From a virus, in IMG/VR virus record IMGVR_UViG_3300027777_002558, positions 1-27,609 of that record: a DNA stretch of 27,609 nucleotides; one strand, written 5' to 3'. A program made the translations under genes and the position numbers. Position 1 is the stretch's first letter, and each line of letters opens with the position of its first letter. The notes under the pieces are model-generated. The model was not told the origin of the DNA, did no database searches, and was given only the letters and a program-made list of their open reading frames with translations. Positions 13,968 to 23,379 of this stretch are shown here, piece by piece.

Positions 13968-14816
13968 ATGGATAAAATAGGAGTTGGTATAATTACATGT
14001 GAAAGACCAGAGTATCTTAATAATTTATTAGATACTATTGACAGAGAAGGCTCTAATATTAGCGAACTTATCGTAGTTGATGACGGAATGGAAAAGACTA
14101 TTAACTCACATCCAAAAGTTAGTTATGTTGAACACACTAGCGGTAGGATAGGTGTCGGTAAGGCAAAAAATCTCGCAATACAAAATCTTTTTAAAAAAAA
14201 TTGTGATTATATCTTTATAATTGAAGATGATATGCTTATTAAAGATCCATCTATCTTTAAGCAATATATTGAAGCAAGTAAAATATCAGGTATACAACAC
14301 TTTAATTACGGTCCAGGCTCACCATTTAATCGCAAGCAGACAATACAAAATTTTGATTTACATAATCGACATCTTTTAAGTCAAGATACAGAACCAAATC
14401 CTAAACTTATAATTGATTATAAAACAGTTAAGATTGCACTCTATGAACATACTGTGGCTATGTTTTCATTCTTTACAAGAGAAGTTATTGAAAAGGTTGG
14501 TTATATTGATGAGCAATTTTATAACGCCTGGGAGCACGTTGATCATACATATTGTATAATTAAAGCCGGCTACCACCCTCCGTTTTGGTGGTTTGCTGAT
14601 CTTGCGAACAGTCATGAGTTACTAACTGAGGCGCCTGGTGCTATTGATAATTCTTCAATTGCAAATAAATCTGAACAGTGGGAAAAAAACGTCTACGGTG
14701 GCCGGGAGTTATATCTAAAAAAACACGGACATTATCCTAATCAACCACCATACGTTACACAAGAGCAAGTAATTAACAGTTTAAAACAAATTAAAAATGA
14801 TTATAGCAAAAAATGA
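13968..14816 (+). CDS. Family 2-type glycosyltransferase
   Basis: A 282-residue GT-A-fold protein. The start GVGIITCERPEYLNNLL and VVDDG (36-40) are typical of family 2. FIIEDDMLI carries the metal/nucleotide-sugar-binding acidic motif, and EHVDHTY lies near the expected position of the catalytic base. No membrane segment is seen, so it probably acts in the cytoplasm. The sugar and acceptor are unknown. It is the first gene of the glycan run, with its own sigma70-like promoter, and overlaps the methyltransferase by 20 nt. Confidence 0.85.
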   Translation: MDKIGVGIITCERPEYLNNLLDTIDREGSNISELIVVDDGMEKTINSHPKVSYVEHTSGRIGVGKAKNLAIQNLFKKNCDYIFIIEDDMLIKDPSIFKQYIEASKISGIQHFNYGPGSPFNRKQTIQNFDLHNRHLLSQDTEPNPKLIIDYKTVKIALYEHTVAMFSFFTREVIEKVGYIDEQFYNAWEHVDHTYCIIKAGYHPPFWWFADLANSHELLTEAPGAIDNSSIANKSEQWEKNVYGGRELYLKKHGHYPNQPPYVTQEQVINSLKQIKNDYSKK

Positions 14817-15387
14817 ATTAAATAGTCAAAATCTTCAAGAATTTGAAGATCTCCTTAAAGAGTATGTAGAACTTAAACCATCTAAAATTATAGAGATCGG
14901 ATCTTTATACGGATGGACGTTACAACATTACATTCACTATAGTCAAGAAGGCTCAACTGTTCTATCAATTGATCTACCAGTGCGCAATTTTGTCGGGCCA
15001 CAAGATTGGCGAGTTGCAAAACAAGAAGATAATTATAAAAATGTATGGCCAACCTGGGCTAAAGCAAATAAAACTAAACTCTATCTAATACCAGATTCAT
15101 CACAAAAGCAACAAACACTCGATAAGACGAAAGAAATTTTTAAAGATGAACAAATAGATTTTTTGTTTATTGACGGTGATCATACATACAATGGGGTTAA
15201 GAAAGATTATGAAATGTATAGTCCGCTTGTACGTAACGGCGGTATTATCGCTTTTCATGACATCGGTGAAAACGAAGAAGGCGGTGTACATGTATTATGG
15301 GACGAAATAAAGCACACACGTTCTTCATATAAAGAATTTTTACACGAAAAAAATAAAGAAAAAGGTATTGGAGTTTTATATGTCTAA
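14797..15387 (+). CDS. Class I SAM-dependent methyltransferase
   Basis: A 196-residue protein with motif I IIEIGSLYG (about 27-35), a SIDLP acidic loop after strand 2, and DFLFIDGDHTYNGVKKDY followed by GGIIAFHDI. This is the pattern of the Methyltransf_24 and cephalosporin-hydroxylase-like groups. The target is probably a sugar or nucleotide sugar, judging only from the neighbouring glycosyltransferases. It overlaps its neighbours on both sides (20 nt and 8 nt). Confidence 0.85.
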   Translation: MIIAKNELNSQNLQEFEDLLKEYVELKPSKIIEIGSLYGWTLQHYIHYSQEGSTVLSIDLPVRNFVGPQDWRVAKQEDNYKNVWPTWAKANKTKLYLIPDSSQKQQTLDKTKEIFKDEQIDFLFIDGDHTYNGVKKDYEMYSPLVRNGGIIAFHDIGENEEGGVHVLWDEIKHTRSSYKEFLHEKNKEKGIGVLYV

Positions 15388-16210
15388 AGGGATAACCTTT
15401 GTTACACATTTAAGGTATGATAATAAAGATAGATTAAAAAACTTACAAACTATTCTTAATTACTACTCAATCAATTTCCCTGAATCAAAATTTATCTTGG
15501 TTGAAGATGATAGAGAGCATAACATTAATTTTAATAGTATAAACTGGCCTAAAAAAAGAACTCAATACTACTTTATTGCAAATGAAGGCTATTATTATCG
15601 TACACGCGCGTTAAACTATGGTATATTAAAAGCAACAACGCCAATTGTAGTATCACTTGATACTGATTGTATTGTACCTGTTGAATCGCTTAAGAAGTGT
15701 GTCGAAGCACTATTCGATGACTACACGATAGCTTGGCCATATAATGGATTCTTTATTGATACATCACACCAATTACATAAACTCTTTATTGATTCAAATT
15801 ATAGTTTTGAAGCATTAAAGAGTTTGTTACCACCTGTTAATACACTTCAATTAAGTCATGGCTACGCGGAGGGTAATTTCTCTATAAGATGTACAAATAC
15901 AATACACCAAAGCGTAGGTGGCATAGTAATGTTTAACCGCGAGCGTTTTCTTGAAATTGGCGGATATAATGAAAAATTTATAGCATGGGGTGCAGAGGAT
16001 AATGAACTCTGCACACGTGTTAAAATACTTGAACATAAATCTTTTAGAGATAACGATATTGACTCAGTATGCTTTCATTTATTTCATAATAATGCTATAC
16101 GTAATAATCACCCTTACTACCAAAGTAACTTCGATGAAGCTGCTCATACAGGTGCGATGACGAAGGAAGAACTTATAACATATATTAAAACATGGCAACA
16201 TCTCAAGTAA
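15380..16210 (+). CDS. Glycosyltransferase, GT-A fold with galactosyltransferase-like C-terminal motif
   Basis: A 276-residue protein started at the ATG at 15380; an in-frame TTG at 15368 is the alternative. It has VSLDTDC (the DxD metal site) and then GGIVMFNRERFLEIGGYNE followed by FIAWGAEDNEL, the signature of the galactosyltransferase-type C-terminal region, where the WGxED stretch holds the catalytic acidic residues. The donor sugar is not certain. It overlaps the methyltransferase by 8 nt and the next gene by 19 nt. Confidence 0.85.
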   Translation: MSKGITFVTHLRYDNKDRLKNLQTILNYYSINFPESKFILVEDDREHNINFNSINWPKKRTQYYFIANEGYYYRTRALNYGILKATTPIVVSLDTDCIVPVESLKKCVEALFDDYTIAWPYNGFFIDTSHQLHKLFIDSNYSFEALKSLLPPVNTLQLSHGYAEGNFSIRCTNTIHQSVGGIVMFNRERFLEIGGYNEKFIAWGAEDNELCTRVKILEHKSFRDNDIDSVCFHLFHNNAIRNNHPYYQSNFDEAAHTGAMTKEELITYIKTWQHLK

Positions 16211-17079
16211 AAATAAAACTCACATGCAACTGGTGTGATGATGAAACGTTATTTAAAAGATTTACACGCGTCTACCTTAATGAGCTTAATACACATGCAG
16301 GTATTACCTTTACAAATGACGAAAACTTCGATTTGCTAGTTGTAATCAATAGCAGTAATTTACACCTTAACACGCCAAAATACAGAACGCTAGGCGTTAT
16401 GATGGAACCTTCTTGGGCCTGTCACTTTAGACAACATCTCGAGCAACGCTGTGAACATATACTCTATCATGCAAAAATAGATTCACCGCAATACATATAT
16501 TACCCCGGTCTCTTACCACCTCATATCGACTATAAAGACGGTAATAATCTTAACTTTTATCTAAAAAATAACTTTAATAAAATAAAAAAATGTAGTATAA
16601 TTACGTCTTTTAATTCACAGATTGCAAGTACCGAATCAATATATCATAAACGCGTAAATTTTGTAAAACAAATATTAAACACAGATCTTGATATTGATGT
16701 ATACGGAAATAGTTGGGAAAAAAGCGGCATACATGATCAGCGTATTAAAGGCACTTTAGAGAATAAAAAAGACGGTCTAGAAAAATATGAATTTTCTATA
16801 GCAATTGAAAATTGTGTTGAAAGAGATTATTTTTCTGAAAAAATTACTGATTGCTTTCTTACTAATACCACACCGATTTATTACGGATGCCCGGATATAA
16901 AGCGCTTTTTTAATAATTGCTATGAACTTACAACACTAGATAATGTATACGAATTAGAAAATATTATTGTAAACTCAAGCGCTTTACCACAAAATGACAA
17001 CAAGAATCTTATGGCTATAAAATTTAACCTCTATACTGCAATATTAAAATATATCAACAGTGGAATTATAAGACTATAG
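16192..17079 (+). CDS. Family 10-like fucosyltransferase
   Basis: A 295-residue protein. Residues about 200-230 hold FSIAIENCVERDYFSEKITD and TTPIYYGCPDI, the GT10 alpha-1,3/1,4-fucosyltransferase signature in which the Glu and Lys of the EK pair contact GDP-fucose. SIITSFNSQ and RVNFVKQIL earlier in the protein also fit the family. It lacks a membrane anchor. It suggests a GDP-fucose-type donor, although donors can vary within the family. It overlaps the preceding glycosyltransferase by 19 nt. Confidence 0.85.
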   Translation: MATSQVKIKLTCNWCDDETLFKRFTRVYLNELNTHAGITFTNDENFDLLVVINSSNLHLNTPKYRTLGVMMEPSWACHFRQHLEQRCEHILYHAKIDSPQYIYYPGLLPPHIDYKDGNNLNFYLKNNFNKIKKCSIITSFNSQIASTESIYHKRVNFVKQILNTDLDIDVYGNSWEKSGIHDQRIKGTLENKKDGLEKYEFSIAIENCVERDYFSEKITDCFLTNTTPIYYGCPDIKRFFNNCYELTTLDNVYELENIIVNSSALPQNDNKNLMAIKFNLYTAILKYINSGIIRL

Positions 17080-17082
17080 TGT

Positions 17083-17088
17083 TATAAT
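17083..17088 (+). promoter_or_regulatory. Possible -10 element before the dehydrase gene
   Basis: TATAAT lies 20 nt before the ATG at 17109, in the only gap (29 nt) between 13968 and 19104. A -35 is weak (TGGAAT at 17061-17066). Confidence 0.3.
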
Positions 17089-17108
17089 TAAATTTTAAAA
17101 ATCATATT

Positions 17109-18437
17109 ATGCAAAATAAGAAAGAACAAATTCTCTCCCTTGTACAGGAATATATTAACGAAGAGATTCAAAATAAGACATGGACAGCAGGTACAGATTG
17201 GGTACAATACGCAGGCCCATATTTTAGCTCAGATGAATATGTTAAATCGATAGAAACAATCCTTGCAGGCTGGCTTGTATTAGGTACACACGGCATTACG
17301 TTTGAGAGTAAGTTTCCTAAATTGCTTGATAAACAATACGGTGTACTGACTAATAGTGGTAGCAGTTCAAATCTTATTATGATGTCAGCCTTAAAGTCAA
17401 AGCGGCTCTATAATCTACCATCTGGTACTAAAGTTATTACACCTATTGCAGGTTTTCCAACAACTATTAATCCTATTCTTCAGTGTAATTTTGAACCGGC
17501 ATTTGTTGATATTGATATCGACACACTTAACCTTAATATTGAGCAAGTTGAAGAACAAGCAAAACTAGGAGCTAAAGTTATTACATTTGCACATGTATTA
17601 GGTAACCCGCCTAATATGTCTGCATTAATGGAAATAGTAAAGAAGTATAATCTTATTCTTCTTGAAGATTGTTGTGACGCTCTTGGATCGACATATAATA
17701 ATAAACCACTAGGTAGCTTTGGTGAATTTGCTAGCTGCTCTTTTTATCCAGCACATCATATTACAATGGGTGAAGGTGGATTTGTTGCATGTAACACATT
17801 TGACCAGGAGACAGTCGCACGTAGTTTTAGAGAGTGGGGACGTGGCTGCTATTGCGTCGGTAAAAAAGCCGGTCTCTTAAAGAACGGTACATGTGGCAAT
17901 CGATTCTCAAATTGGCTGCCTTCTCTACCAGAGGAAATTTTCGATCACAAATATGTATATGATGAAATAGGTTATAATTTAAAGCCTATCGAGATGCAGG
18001 CAGCATTGGGAATTGTACAAATGGAAAAGCTTCCGACAATAACTGCTCTTCGTAAGAAAAATCATGCAAGATTAGTTAGTATCTTTAAACCTTACGAGGA
18101 ATACTTTACACTACCCGAGGCTACTCCAAACTCCGATCCAAGCTGGTTCGCGTTTGCTTTGACTATTAAAGACAAAGCACCATTTAAGCGCTTTGATATT
18201 GTAAACTATCTTGAAAGTAATAAAATTCAAACAAGACCATATTTTGCTGGAAACATTATGTTACAACCTGCATACGCAGGCTTAATGGATAGCAAAGAAG
18301 TTATTACTAATTATCCTAATGCCAGAAAAGTAACAACAGACACGTTCTTTATGGGTACAAGTCCTGTTATTACAGATCCTCAATTAAATTATATTGAGGA
18401 AACAGTTAATAGCTTTTTTACTAATTTAACGAAATAA
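17109..18437 (+). CDS. RfbH-type sugar 3-dehydrase (PLP/Fe-S, DegT superfamily)
   Basis: A 442-residue protein of the DegT/DnrJ/EryC1 aspartate-aminotransferase fold. In SFYPAHHITMGEGG (211-224), His (H216) stands where aminotransferases have the PLP-binding Lys. This replacement marks the 3-dehydrases such as CDP-4-keto-6-deoxyglucose-3-dehydrase (RfbH/AscC, E1) and ColD. Cysteines C189, C247, C249 and C262 are spaced C-x57-C-x-C-x12-C, close to the E1 [2Fe-2S] pattern (C-x57-C-x-C-x7-C as I recall). The enzyme should remove the 3-hydroxyl from an NDP-4-keto-6-deoxyhexose and needs a reductase, which I do not see here. RmlB-like dehydratase (22422) could make the substrate. Confidence 0.85.
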   Translation: MQNKKEQILSLVQEYINEEIQNKTWTAGTDWVQYAGPYFSSDEYVKSIETILAGWLVLGTHGITFESKFPKLLDKQYGVLTNSGSSSNLIMMSALKSKRLYNLPSGTKVITPIAGFPTTINPILQCNFEPAFVDIDIDTLNLNIEQVEEQAKLGAKVITFAHVLGNPPNMSALMEIVKKYNLILLEDCCDALGSTYNNKPLGSFGEFASCSFYPAHHITMGEGGFVACNTFDQETVARSFREWGRGCYCVGKKAGLLKNGTCGNRFSNWLPSLPEEIFDHKYVYDEIGYNLKPIEMQAALGIVQMEKLPTITALRKKNHARLVSIFKPYEEYFTLPEATPNSDPSWFAFALTIKDKAPFKRFDIVNYLESNKIQTRPYFAGNIMLQPAYAGLMDSKEVITNYPNARKVTTDTFFMGTSPVITDPQLNYIEETVNSFFTNLTK

Positions 18438-18438
18438 T

Positions 18439-19104
18439 ATGCAGGATAGTCAAATGCTAGACCTTACTGATATAACACTTGTTTGCTTTAACGGTGTTAA
18501 CCCGGAAATGGGTATTAAGGCACTTCAGTATAGCATGAGAGGTATTAAATTTGCAAAGGCAATTCTTTTTACAGATCGAATGCCGTCTAATGCAGATAGT
18601 AGCATAGAGGTTGTATTATTATCAAAAATTGATTTTGCGACGTCATGTATATTTTCACTTAAAGGATTTTTACCATTTGTTAAAACAAAATTTTGCCTAT
18701 CAATTCACGACGATGGCTTTGTAATTAATCCACATCTCTGGGAATCTTCGTTTTATGATTATGACTATATAGGTGCGCCATGGGTCGTTGGACATAAACA
18801 CAGAGTAGGTAACGGCGGTTTTTGTTTAAAAAGTAAACGCTTTATGGAGTTATGCCAAGAAATTCCTTGGCATGGTGAACATGATGATGCACTTACATGC
18901 ATGACATATCACGATTTCTTTGTATCAAATGGATGCAAATTTGCACCTGTGGAAATTGCAATGAAATTTGCATTAGAATCAAAAATACCTGAATGTGAAT
19001 ATAATCTTGATAATTGCTTTGGGTTTCACGGTAAAGGTGATGGAGATCACTTCGGCGGTGAGGGTCAGCAGTTTAAAGATAGAATTAAGTTACTTGATAA
19101 CTAA
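18439..19104 (+). CDS. DUF5672-like putative glycosyltransferase
   Basis: A 221-residue protein resembling the DUF5672 group of GT-A-like proteins. It has LVCFNGVNPEMGIKAL at the start, CLSIHDDGFVINP with a DD pair as a metal-site candidate, YDYIGAPW, and NGGFCLKSKRFMEL, with FGFHGKG near the end. The IGAPW...GNGGFxLRS pattern is the part I recognise. Function is inferred from the fold and neighbours; substrate unknown. It starts at an ATG 1 nt after the dehydrase stop; an in-frame ATG at 18454 is possible. Confidence 0.7.
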   Translation: MQDSQMLDLTDITLVCFNGVNPEMGIKALQYSMRGIKFAKAILFTDRMPSNADSSIEVVLLSKIDFATSCIFSLKGFLPFVKTKFCLSIHDDGFVINPHLWESSFYDYDYIGAPWVVGHKHRVGNGGFCLKSKRFMELCQEIPWHGEHDDALTCMTYHDFFVSNGCKFAPVEIAMKFALESKIPECEYNLDNCFGFHGKGDGDHFGGEGQQFKDRIKLLDN

Positions 19105-19121
19105 GAATATTTTATTATAAT
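19094..19121 (+). promoter_or_regulatory. Sigma70-like promoter inside the glycan island
   Basis: TTGATA (19094-19099), 16-nt spacer, TATAAT (19116-19121). It ends 8 nt before the ATG at 19130. The -35 lies in the end of the preceding gene. Confidence 0.55.
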
Positions 19122-19129
19122 AATAGCAA

Positions 19130-20128
19130 ATGAGTACACCTAGACTGCAAATTAATTTGTTTACATGTGGTCACAAAGAATATAGAATTCCTTTATTTTT
19201 AAAAATGATAGAGGAAATTTCAAAATCTAAATATATTGATTTTTTATCTCTTTACATTTATGCAGAAGCAAGAACCGCTGATATTGTAAAACAATATTTT
19301 TTAAATAATAAACCAAAAATTAAAATATATTTAACAGAGCTTGCTTCTGCGAGTTATCCCGAGCGTGTTAAGTTTGCACATAAATCAGAATGTGAGTATT
19401 CATGTAAAATGGATGACGATGTGTTGATGAGCTCTCATGTATGGGATTATGTTTATGAAAATTTAGATAAGCTTACGCAACAAACACCCGTTATCGCACC
19501 AATTTTTACAAATGGTATACCGTCAGCTGATTTATTTGTACAGGATTTCTTATCAGATGAAGATAAGAAAACAGCTCACGAGCTATTTTTGACAGGACCG
19601 GTTGCAGATAGCGAATGGGGACTTGACTACACTGGCGTCAATCAGAAAATACGTAGTATGCAAGAGTGGAATGACGGTGAATACTGGTCTACTCTAACTA
19701 CGATTAATACAAAATGGGATGTCAATCCTGTACCTTGGTATTATTGTATTGTAAGAGGGGTTCATCCAGCAAGATACTCAAAGGAATATAATTTTTTTGT
19801 AGCTGATAAAATCTTTGAAAATAAAGATAAATTTTTTGATAAGCAAGAATATCGACTTGAAACATACAAAGCACCGTATTTCTGTAATAATCTTTTCTTT
19901 TGTAAGACAGAGTACTGGAGAGATACTTATACACTATTTACAGACGGATGGGATGAAGGTCAGCTCACTCTACAAATGAGACTTGATAAAGCTAACCCAC
20001 TGTATATACGTAACGGATTTGCTATTCATATGGCGTACGGTATGACACGTGGTCAACGAGAAATAGAAGAGCGATACATACAACTTTTAACACAAAAAAA
20101 AAATGGAATACATAATAATAAAAAATAA
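19130..20128 (+). CDS. Putative glycosyltransferase (GT-A type)
   Basis: A 332-residue protein beginning with a GT-like strand LQINLFTCGHKEYRIPLFLKMI. EYSCKMDDDVLM gives an acidic DDD motif consistent with metal-assisted nucleotide-sugar binding. The rest has many Trp and Tyr residues. I cannot name the family, but the fold pattern and position in the island support a glycosyltransferase. It has its own sigma70-like promoter, and its end overlaps the next gene by 26 nt in another frame, through an A-run near 20094-20103. Confidence 0.65.
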   Translation: MSTPRLQINLFTCGHKEYRIPLFLKMIEEISKSKYIDFLSLYIYAEARTADIVKQYFLNNKPKIKIYLTELASASYPERVKFAHKSECEYSCKMDDDVLMSSHVWDYVYENLDKLTQQTPVIAPIFTNGIPSADLFVQDFLSDEDKKTAHELFLTGPVADSEWGLDYTGVNQKIRSMQEWNDGEYWSTLTTINTKWDVNPVPWYYCIVRGVHPARYSKEYNFFVADKIFENKDKFFDKQEYRLETYKAPYFCNNLFFCKTEYWRDTYTLFTDGWDEGQLTLQMRLDKANPLYIRNGFAIHMAYGMTRGQREIEERYIQLLTQKKNGIHNNKK

Positions 20129-20879
20129 TGGAAGTTGCGGAATATGTGGTTATATTTGGCAAGTCTTACGAGCTATATGGCATAATCCAGGCTATAAATA
20201 CTATATTGATTTTACAACAGGTTGTCAATATACTGATGAGTCAATACATAATACGCAAAATGTTTGGGAGTATTATTTTCAACAGCCATCAGGATCTGAG
20301 TATCCGTCGGTGGATCGAATAGCAAAAGTTATTGATACGATAATTGATGTACCAGAGAGCGAGTTTAGAGATGTTTTTATGGTGAACCCGACACCTGAAT
20401 ATATTTCTAATAGAAGGCATGAATTCAATAAAATTATTAATGAGTATATTCACCTTCAGCCCTCAACACAACAAAAAATACAAGAGTTCGTAGAAAGCAA
20501 ATTTAGCGGTAAACGTGTGCTTGGTGTACATTTTCGCGGTACAGATCACCCTGATAAGCAGAGTGTGTTTAATTATTTTCAAGAAATTAAAGAAAAAGCT
20601 GCAAACTATGATTTAATATTTTGTGCATCTGACGAGGCAGATAGACTAAATGCGTTAGTTGCTGTCTTTGGTGACAAGGTTGTATCATATGATAGTTTAA
20701 GAAGCGAGTCAGCACAGCCGTTACATTATAGTGATAAGCCAAAATTTAAAATTGGTGAGGATGTGATTATTGAAGCCTATCTTTTATCGCATACCGATTT
20801 CTTATTTTGCTGTAGTAATTCAAACGTTAATTATTTCTCTAGAGCAATTAACCCGACGTTAGATTCTAAGGCACTATAA
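20103..20879 (+). CDS. Fucosyltransferase-like protein (NodZ/GT23-type motif)
   Basis: A 258-residue protein. GVHFRGTDH (residues 141-149) matches the HxRxTD motif that binds GDP-fucose in alpha-1,6-fucosyltransferases (NodZ, FUT8) and related O-fucosyltransferases. It is followed by IFCASDEADRLNAL and, near the end, LSHTDFLFCCSNSNVN, which fits the GT-B-type C-terminal half of these enzymes. Its N-terminus (IIIKNNGSCGICGYIWQV) is family-like, with a Gly-rich turn. With the GT10-like gene, this makes two candidate fucosyltransferases in one island. Confidence 0.75.
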   Translation: MEYIIIKNNGSCGICGYIWQVLRAIWHNPGYKYYIDFTTGCQYTDESIHNTQNVWEYYFQQPSGSEYPSVDRIAKVIDTIIDVPESEFRDVFMVNPTPEYISNRRHEFNKIINEYIHLQPSTQQKIQEFVESKFSGKRVLGVHFRGTDHPDKQSVFNYFQEIKEKAANYDLIFCASDEADRLNALVAVFGDKVVSYDSLRSESAQPLHYSDKPKFKIGEDVIIEAYLLSHTDFLFCCSNSNVNYFSRAINPTLDSKAL

Positions 20880-20882
20880 AAT

Positions 20883-21755
20883 ATGAGTAAACGTATTTCT
20901 ATTTTTGGATCAACTGGCTTTATTGGAAGTAGGTTCTGTAATCTATACAATGATAGCGTTGAACGTATTGAGCGCGATTCATACGTACCTAAGACAAACG
21001 ATATTTTATACTTTATAAGTACAGTTGATAACTACAATGTCCATAATGATCTGCATATAGATATTAATACAAATCTAACCGTTCTAATGAACGTGTTAGA
21101 GAATATTAAAAACAGAGAAGACAGAGAAGATATAACGTTTAATTTTATTAGTTCTTGGTTTGTTTATGGTCAAAATCATGAAATTCCGTTTAGAGAGGAT
21201 TATTCAAAATGTAACCCTACCGGTTTTTATTCAATTACAAAATATTGCGCTGAACAACTTCTAATCTCATTTTGCGAGACTTATAATATAAAATATAGAA
21301 TTTTAAGACTTGCTAACGTGGTAGGTGAAGGCGATAAAAAAATCTCTAAAAAGAAAAACGCTGTACAGTTTTTAATTAAAGAGATTGTTCATAACAGAGA
21401 TGTACCACTCTATTACGGCGGCGAGGTATTACGTGATTACATCTATGTTGATGATGTATGTAGTGCTGTTAAGCTTTGTATTGATAAAGCACCGGTCAAC
21501 GAAATAATTAATATAGGCAGCGGTAAGCCCTATAGATTTCTAGATATTATTAATAGTGCTATTGAATATTCAGGATCTACATCGCAAATTCAGCACATTC
21601 AACCAACTAATTTTCATAATATTGTACAGGTAAGACACTCTTATCTTGATATTAATAAATTAACATCATATGGTTTTGAACTGCAATATGACATACAACA
21701 TATAGTTAAAGGACTCGTTGATTTTTACAAATCAGAGCAATTAGCAAATGAGTAA
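20883..21755 (+). CDS. NAD-dependent epimerase/dehydratase (SDR family)
   Basis: A 290-residue extended SDR enzyme with the nucleotide-binding GSTGFIGS (8-15), a Ser-rich FNFISSWFVYG segment, the catalytic YSITK (Tyr/Lys pair) and LRDYIYVDDV. It probably changes an NDP-sugar (epimerase, dehydratase or 4-keto reductase); the exact reaction cannot be read from the sequence. It differs from the RmlB-like gene at 22422 and the reductase-like gene at 24611. It overlaps the next gene by 8 nt. Confidence 0.85.
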   Translation: MSKRISIFGSTGFIGSRFCNLYNDSVERIERDSYVPKTNDILYFISTVDNYNVHNDLHIDINTNLTVLMNVLENIKNREDREDITFNFISSWFVYGQNHEIPFREDYSKCNPTGFYSITKYCAEQLLISFCETYNIKYRILRLANVVGEGDKKISKKKNAVQFLIKEIVHNRDVPLYYGGEVLRDYIYVDDVCSAVKLCIDKAPVNEIINIGSGKPYRFLDIINSAIEYSGSTSQIQHIQPTNFHNIVQVRHSYLDINKLTSYGFELQYDIQHIVKGLVDFYKSEQLANE

Positions 21756-22425
21756 TGTAATCTTTATACACGCCGGTAATCTTGTACACGATAAAAACGG
21801 CTACCCTAATACTGATAGATGTCAAAATATCTTAAATGAAATTGCTTCATATATTTTAGAATCAAAAATATATGAAGACGTTGATTCTATTAATGTAGAG
21901 TTAATTGGTAGCAGTGATATTACTTTCAATATACCAAAGGCTACAATTAACTATAACGGTGAAAATCCTCAGCAATGGGAGTTTCCTACTTTACAAAAAA
22001 TTATTAATCACGCAAGGCATAACCCAGATGATAATATTCTGTATTTACACACAAAAGGATCCAGTAACTGCATACACGTACCAGAAATAAACTGGATTGA
22101 GAGTGTAAGACGTTATCATCTTTATCAAAATGTAACAAGATATAAAGAGGCGCTTGAATTTTTGAAAGAGTATGACACCTGTGGTGCTGAGCTTATATCT
22201 GATCCTGTAAATCATTACTCGCAAAATTTTTGGTGGTCACGAGCGAGTCATATTAATACACTAACACACCCAATGGAAAGGCCTGTAATTTATGACGAAA
22301 GACATAAATGTGAATTTTGGATAGGTTCAAATCCTAACAGTAGATATAAGAGTATATACAACCTATATAATCATTATATTAATGCAACTGATTTCTCAGA
22401 ACATCTTTATATTAATAAAAAATGA
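21748..22425 (+). CDS. Putative glycosyltransferase-like protein
   Basis: A 225-residue protein with ILYLHTKGSS, FWWSRASHI and CEFWIGSN. LHTKG followed by a Trp-rich NFWW segment and a late FWI/W motif occurs in small putative glycan-modifying proteins of phages and capsule clusters; I cannot give a family name. It has no DxD as clear as in its neighbours. Its assignment rests mostly on those motifs and on lying between two sugar dehydratases. It overlaps both neighbours (8 nt and 4 nt). Confidence 0.55.
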   Translation: MSNVIFIHAGNLVHDKNGYPNTDRCQNILNEIASYILESKIYEDVDSINVELIGSSDITFNIPKATINYNGENPQQWEFPTLQKIINHARHNPDDNILYLHTKGSSNCIHVPEINWIESVRRYHLYQNVTRYKEALEFLKEYDTCGAELISDPVNHYSQNFWWSRASHINTLTHPMERPVIYDERHKCEFWIGSNPNSRYKSIYNLYNHYINATDFSEHLYINKK

Positions 22426-23375
22426 AAAAAATCGTATACATTACAGGCTGCTTAGGCTTTATCGGAGGATATATCACTAGACAATGTCTTGACAAGGGAT
22501 GGTATGTTAAGGGTGTTGATAAGATGACATATGCTGCAAATAAAACTCTATTAGATGAATTTAAACAAAATAAAAACTTTTCGTTTATTAACTGTGATAT
22601 TAATGATTTAAAGTTTTTATATGAATGTGACTATGTAATTAATACAGCTGCAGAGACACATGTAGGTAATTCTATTGTTGATAGTAAAGACTTTGTTAGA
22701 TCTAATATTGACGGTGTACACAACTTACTCGAATTAATTAAAAATTATAGACTTGAAACAAAACAAAAGCCCATTTTACTTCACTTTAGTACCGATGAAG
22801 TATATGGCGATATTGATTCAGGCTCCCACGCAGAACAAGATATGCTCAAGCCAAGTAATCCTTACTCAGCAACGAAAGCTGCTGCTGATATGTTAATTCT
22901 TGCTTGGAATAGAACACATAATATTAATTACGTCATTGTAAGACCTACAAATAACTATGGTGAAGGCCAATACGTAGAGAAGTTAATACCTAAAACATTA
23001 AAATATCTCGGTTTGAATAGAAAGATTCAATTACATGAAGGTGGTACACCTATTAGAAATTGGCTACACGCTGCTGATACAGCAAGTGCTGTAATAAAGA
23101 TAGTTGAATCAGGTGTTACAAATGATATCTTTAATATTGCAGGCGGTTTCGAACAATCAAATCTCGATACCTGTAAGAAAATAATTCAAAATTATTTTGG
23201 AACACTCGATAACTTTGAGCAGTATCTCGACTTTTCGTATAGTAGACCGGGCTTTGATACACGTTATGCACTTAATGATGATAAGCTTAGAGCGCTAGGT
23301 TGGACACCCACAAAGCAATTCGATATTGAAATAAAAAATATTGTTGAATACTATAAAGAGCGATTTATCTGGTAA
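22422..23375 (+). CDS. NDP-glucose 4,6-dehydratase-like (RmlB/RfbB family)
   Basis: A 317-residue extended SDR enzyme. It has TGCLGFIGG (8-16), NTAAETHVGNSI, STDEVYGDI (the T-D-E triad typical of 4,6-dehydratases), NPYSATKAAAD (catalytic Tyr/Lys) and RPTNNYGEGQ. These are hallmarks of dTDP- or CDP-glucose 4,6-dehydratase, which makes the 4-keto-6-deoxy sugar that the RfbH-type dehydrase (17109) could use. I cannot tell whether the nucleotide is dTDP, CDP or GDP. It begins by a 4-nt overlap with the previous gene. Confidence 0.9.
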   Translation: MKKIVYITGCLGFIGGYITRQCLDKGWYVKGVDKMTYAANKTLLDEFKQNKNFSFINCDINDLKFLYECDYVINTAAETHVGNSIVDSKDFVRSNIDGVHNLLELIKNYRLETKQKPILLHFSTDEVYGDIDSGSHAEQDMLKPSNPYSATKAAADMLILAWNRTHNINYVIVRPTNNYGEGQYVEKLIPKTLKYLGLNRKIQLHEGGTPIRNWLHAADTASAVIKIVESGVTNDIFNIAGGFEQSNLDTCKKIIQNYFGTLDNFEQYLDFSYSRPGFDTRYALNDDKLRALGWTPTKQFDIEIKNIVEYYKERFIW

Positions 23376-23379
23376 TTAA

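Noticed and set aside
20094-20128. A-run at the junction of two glycosyltransferase genes, as a programmed frameshift making a fusion
   Set aside because: Both genes have their own start and stop and complete domains. A 26-nt overlap is in line with other overlaps in the island, and no slippery heptamer with a following structure is evident.
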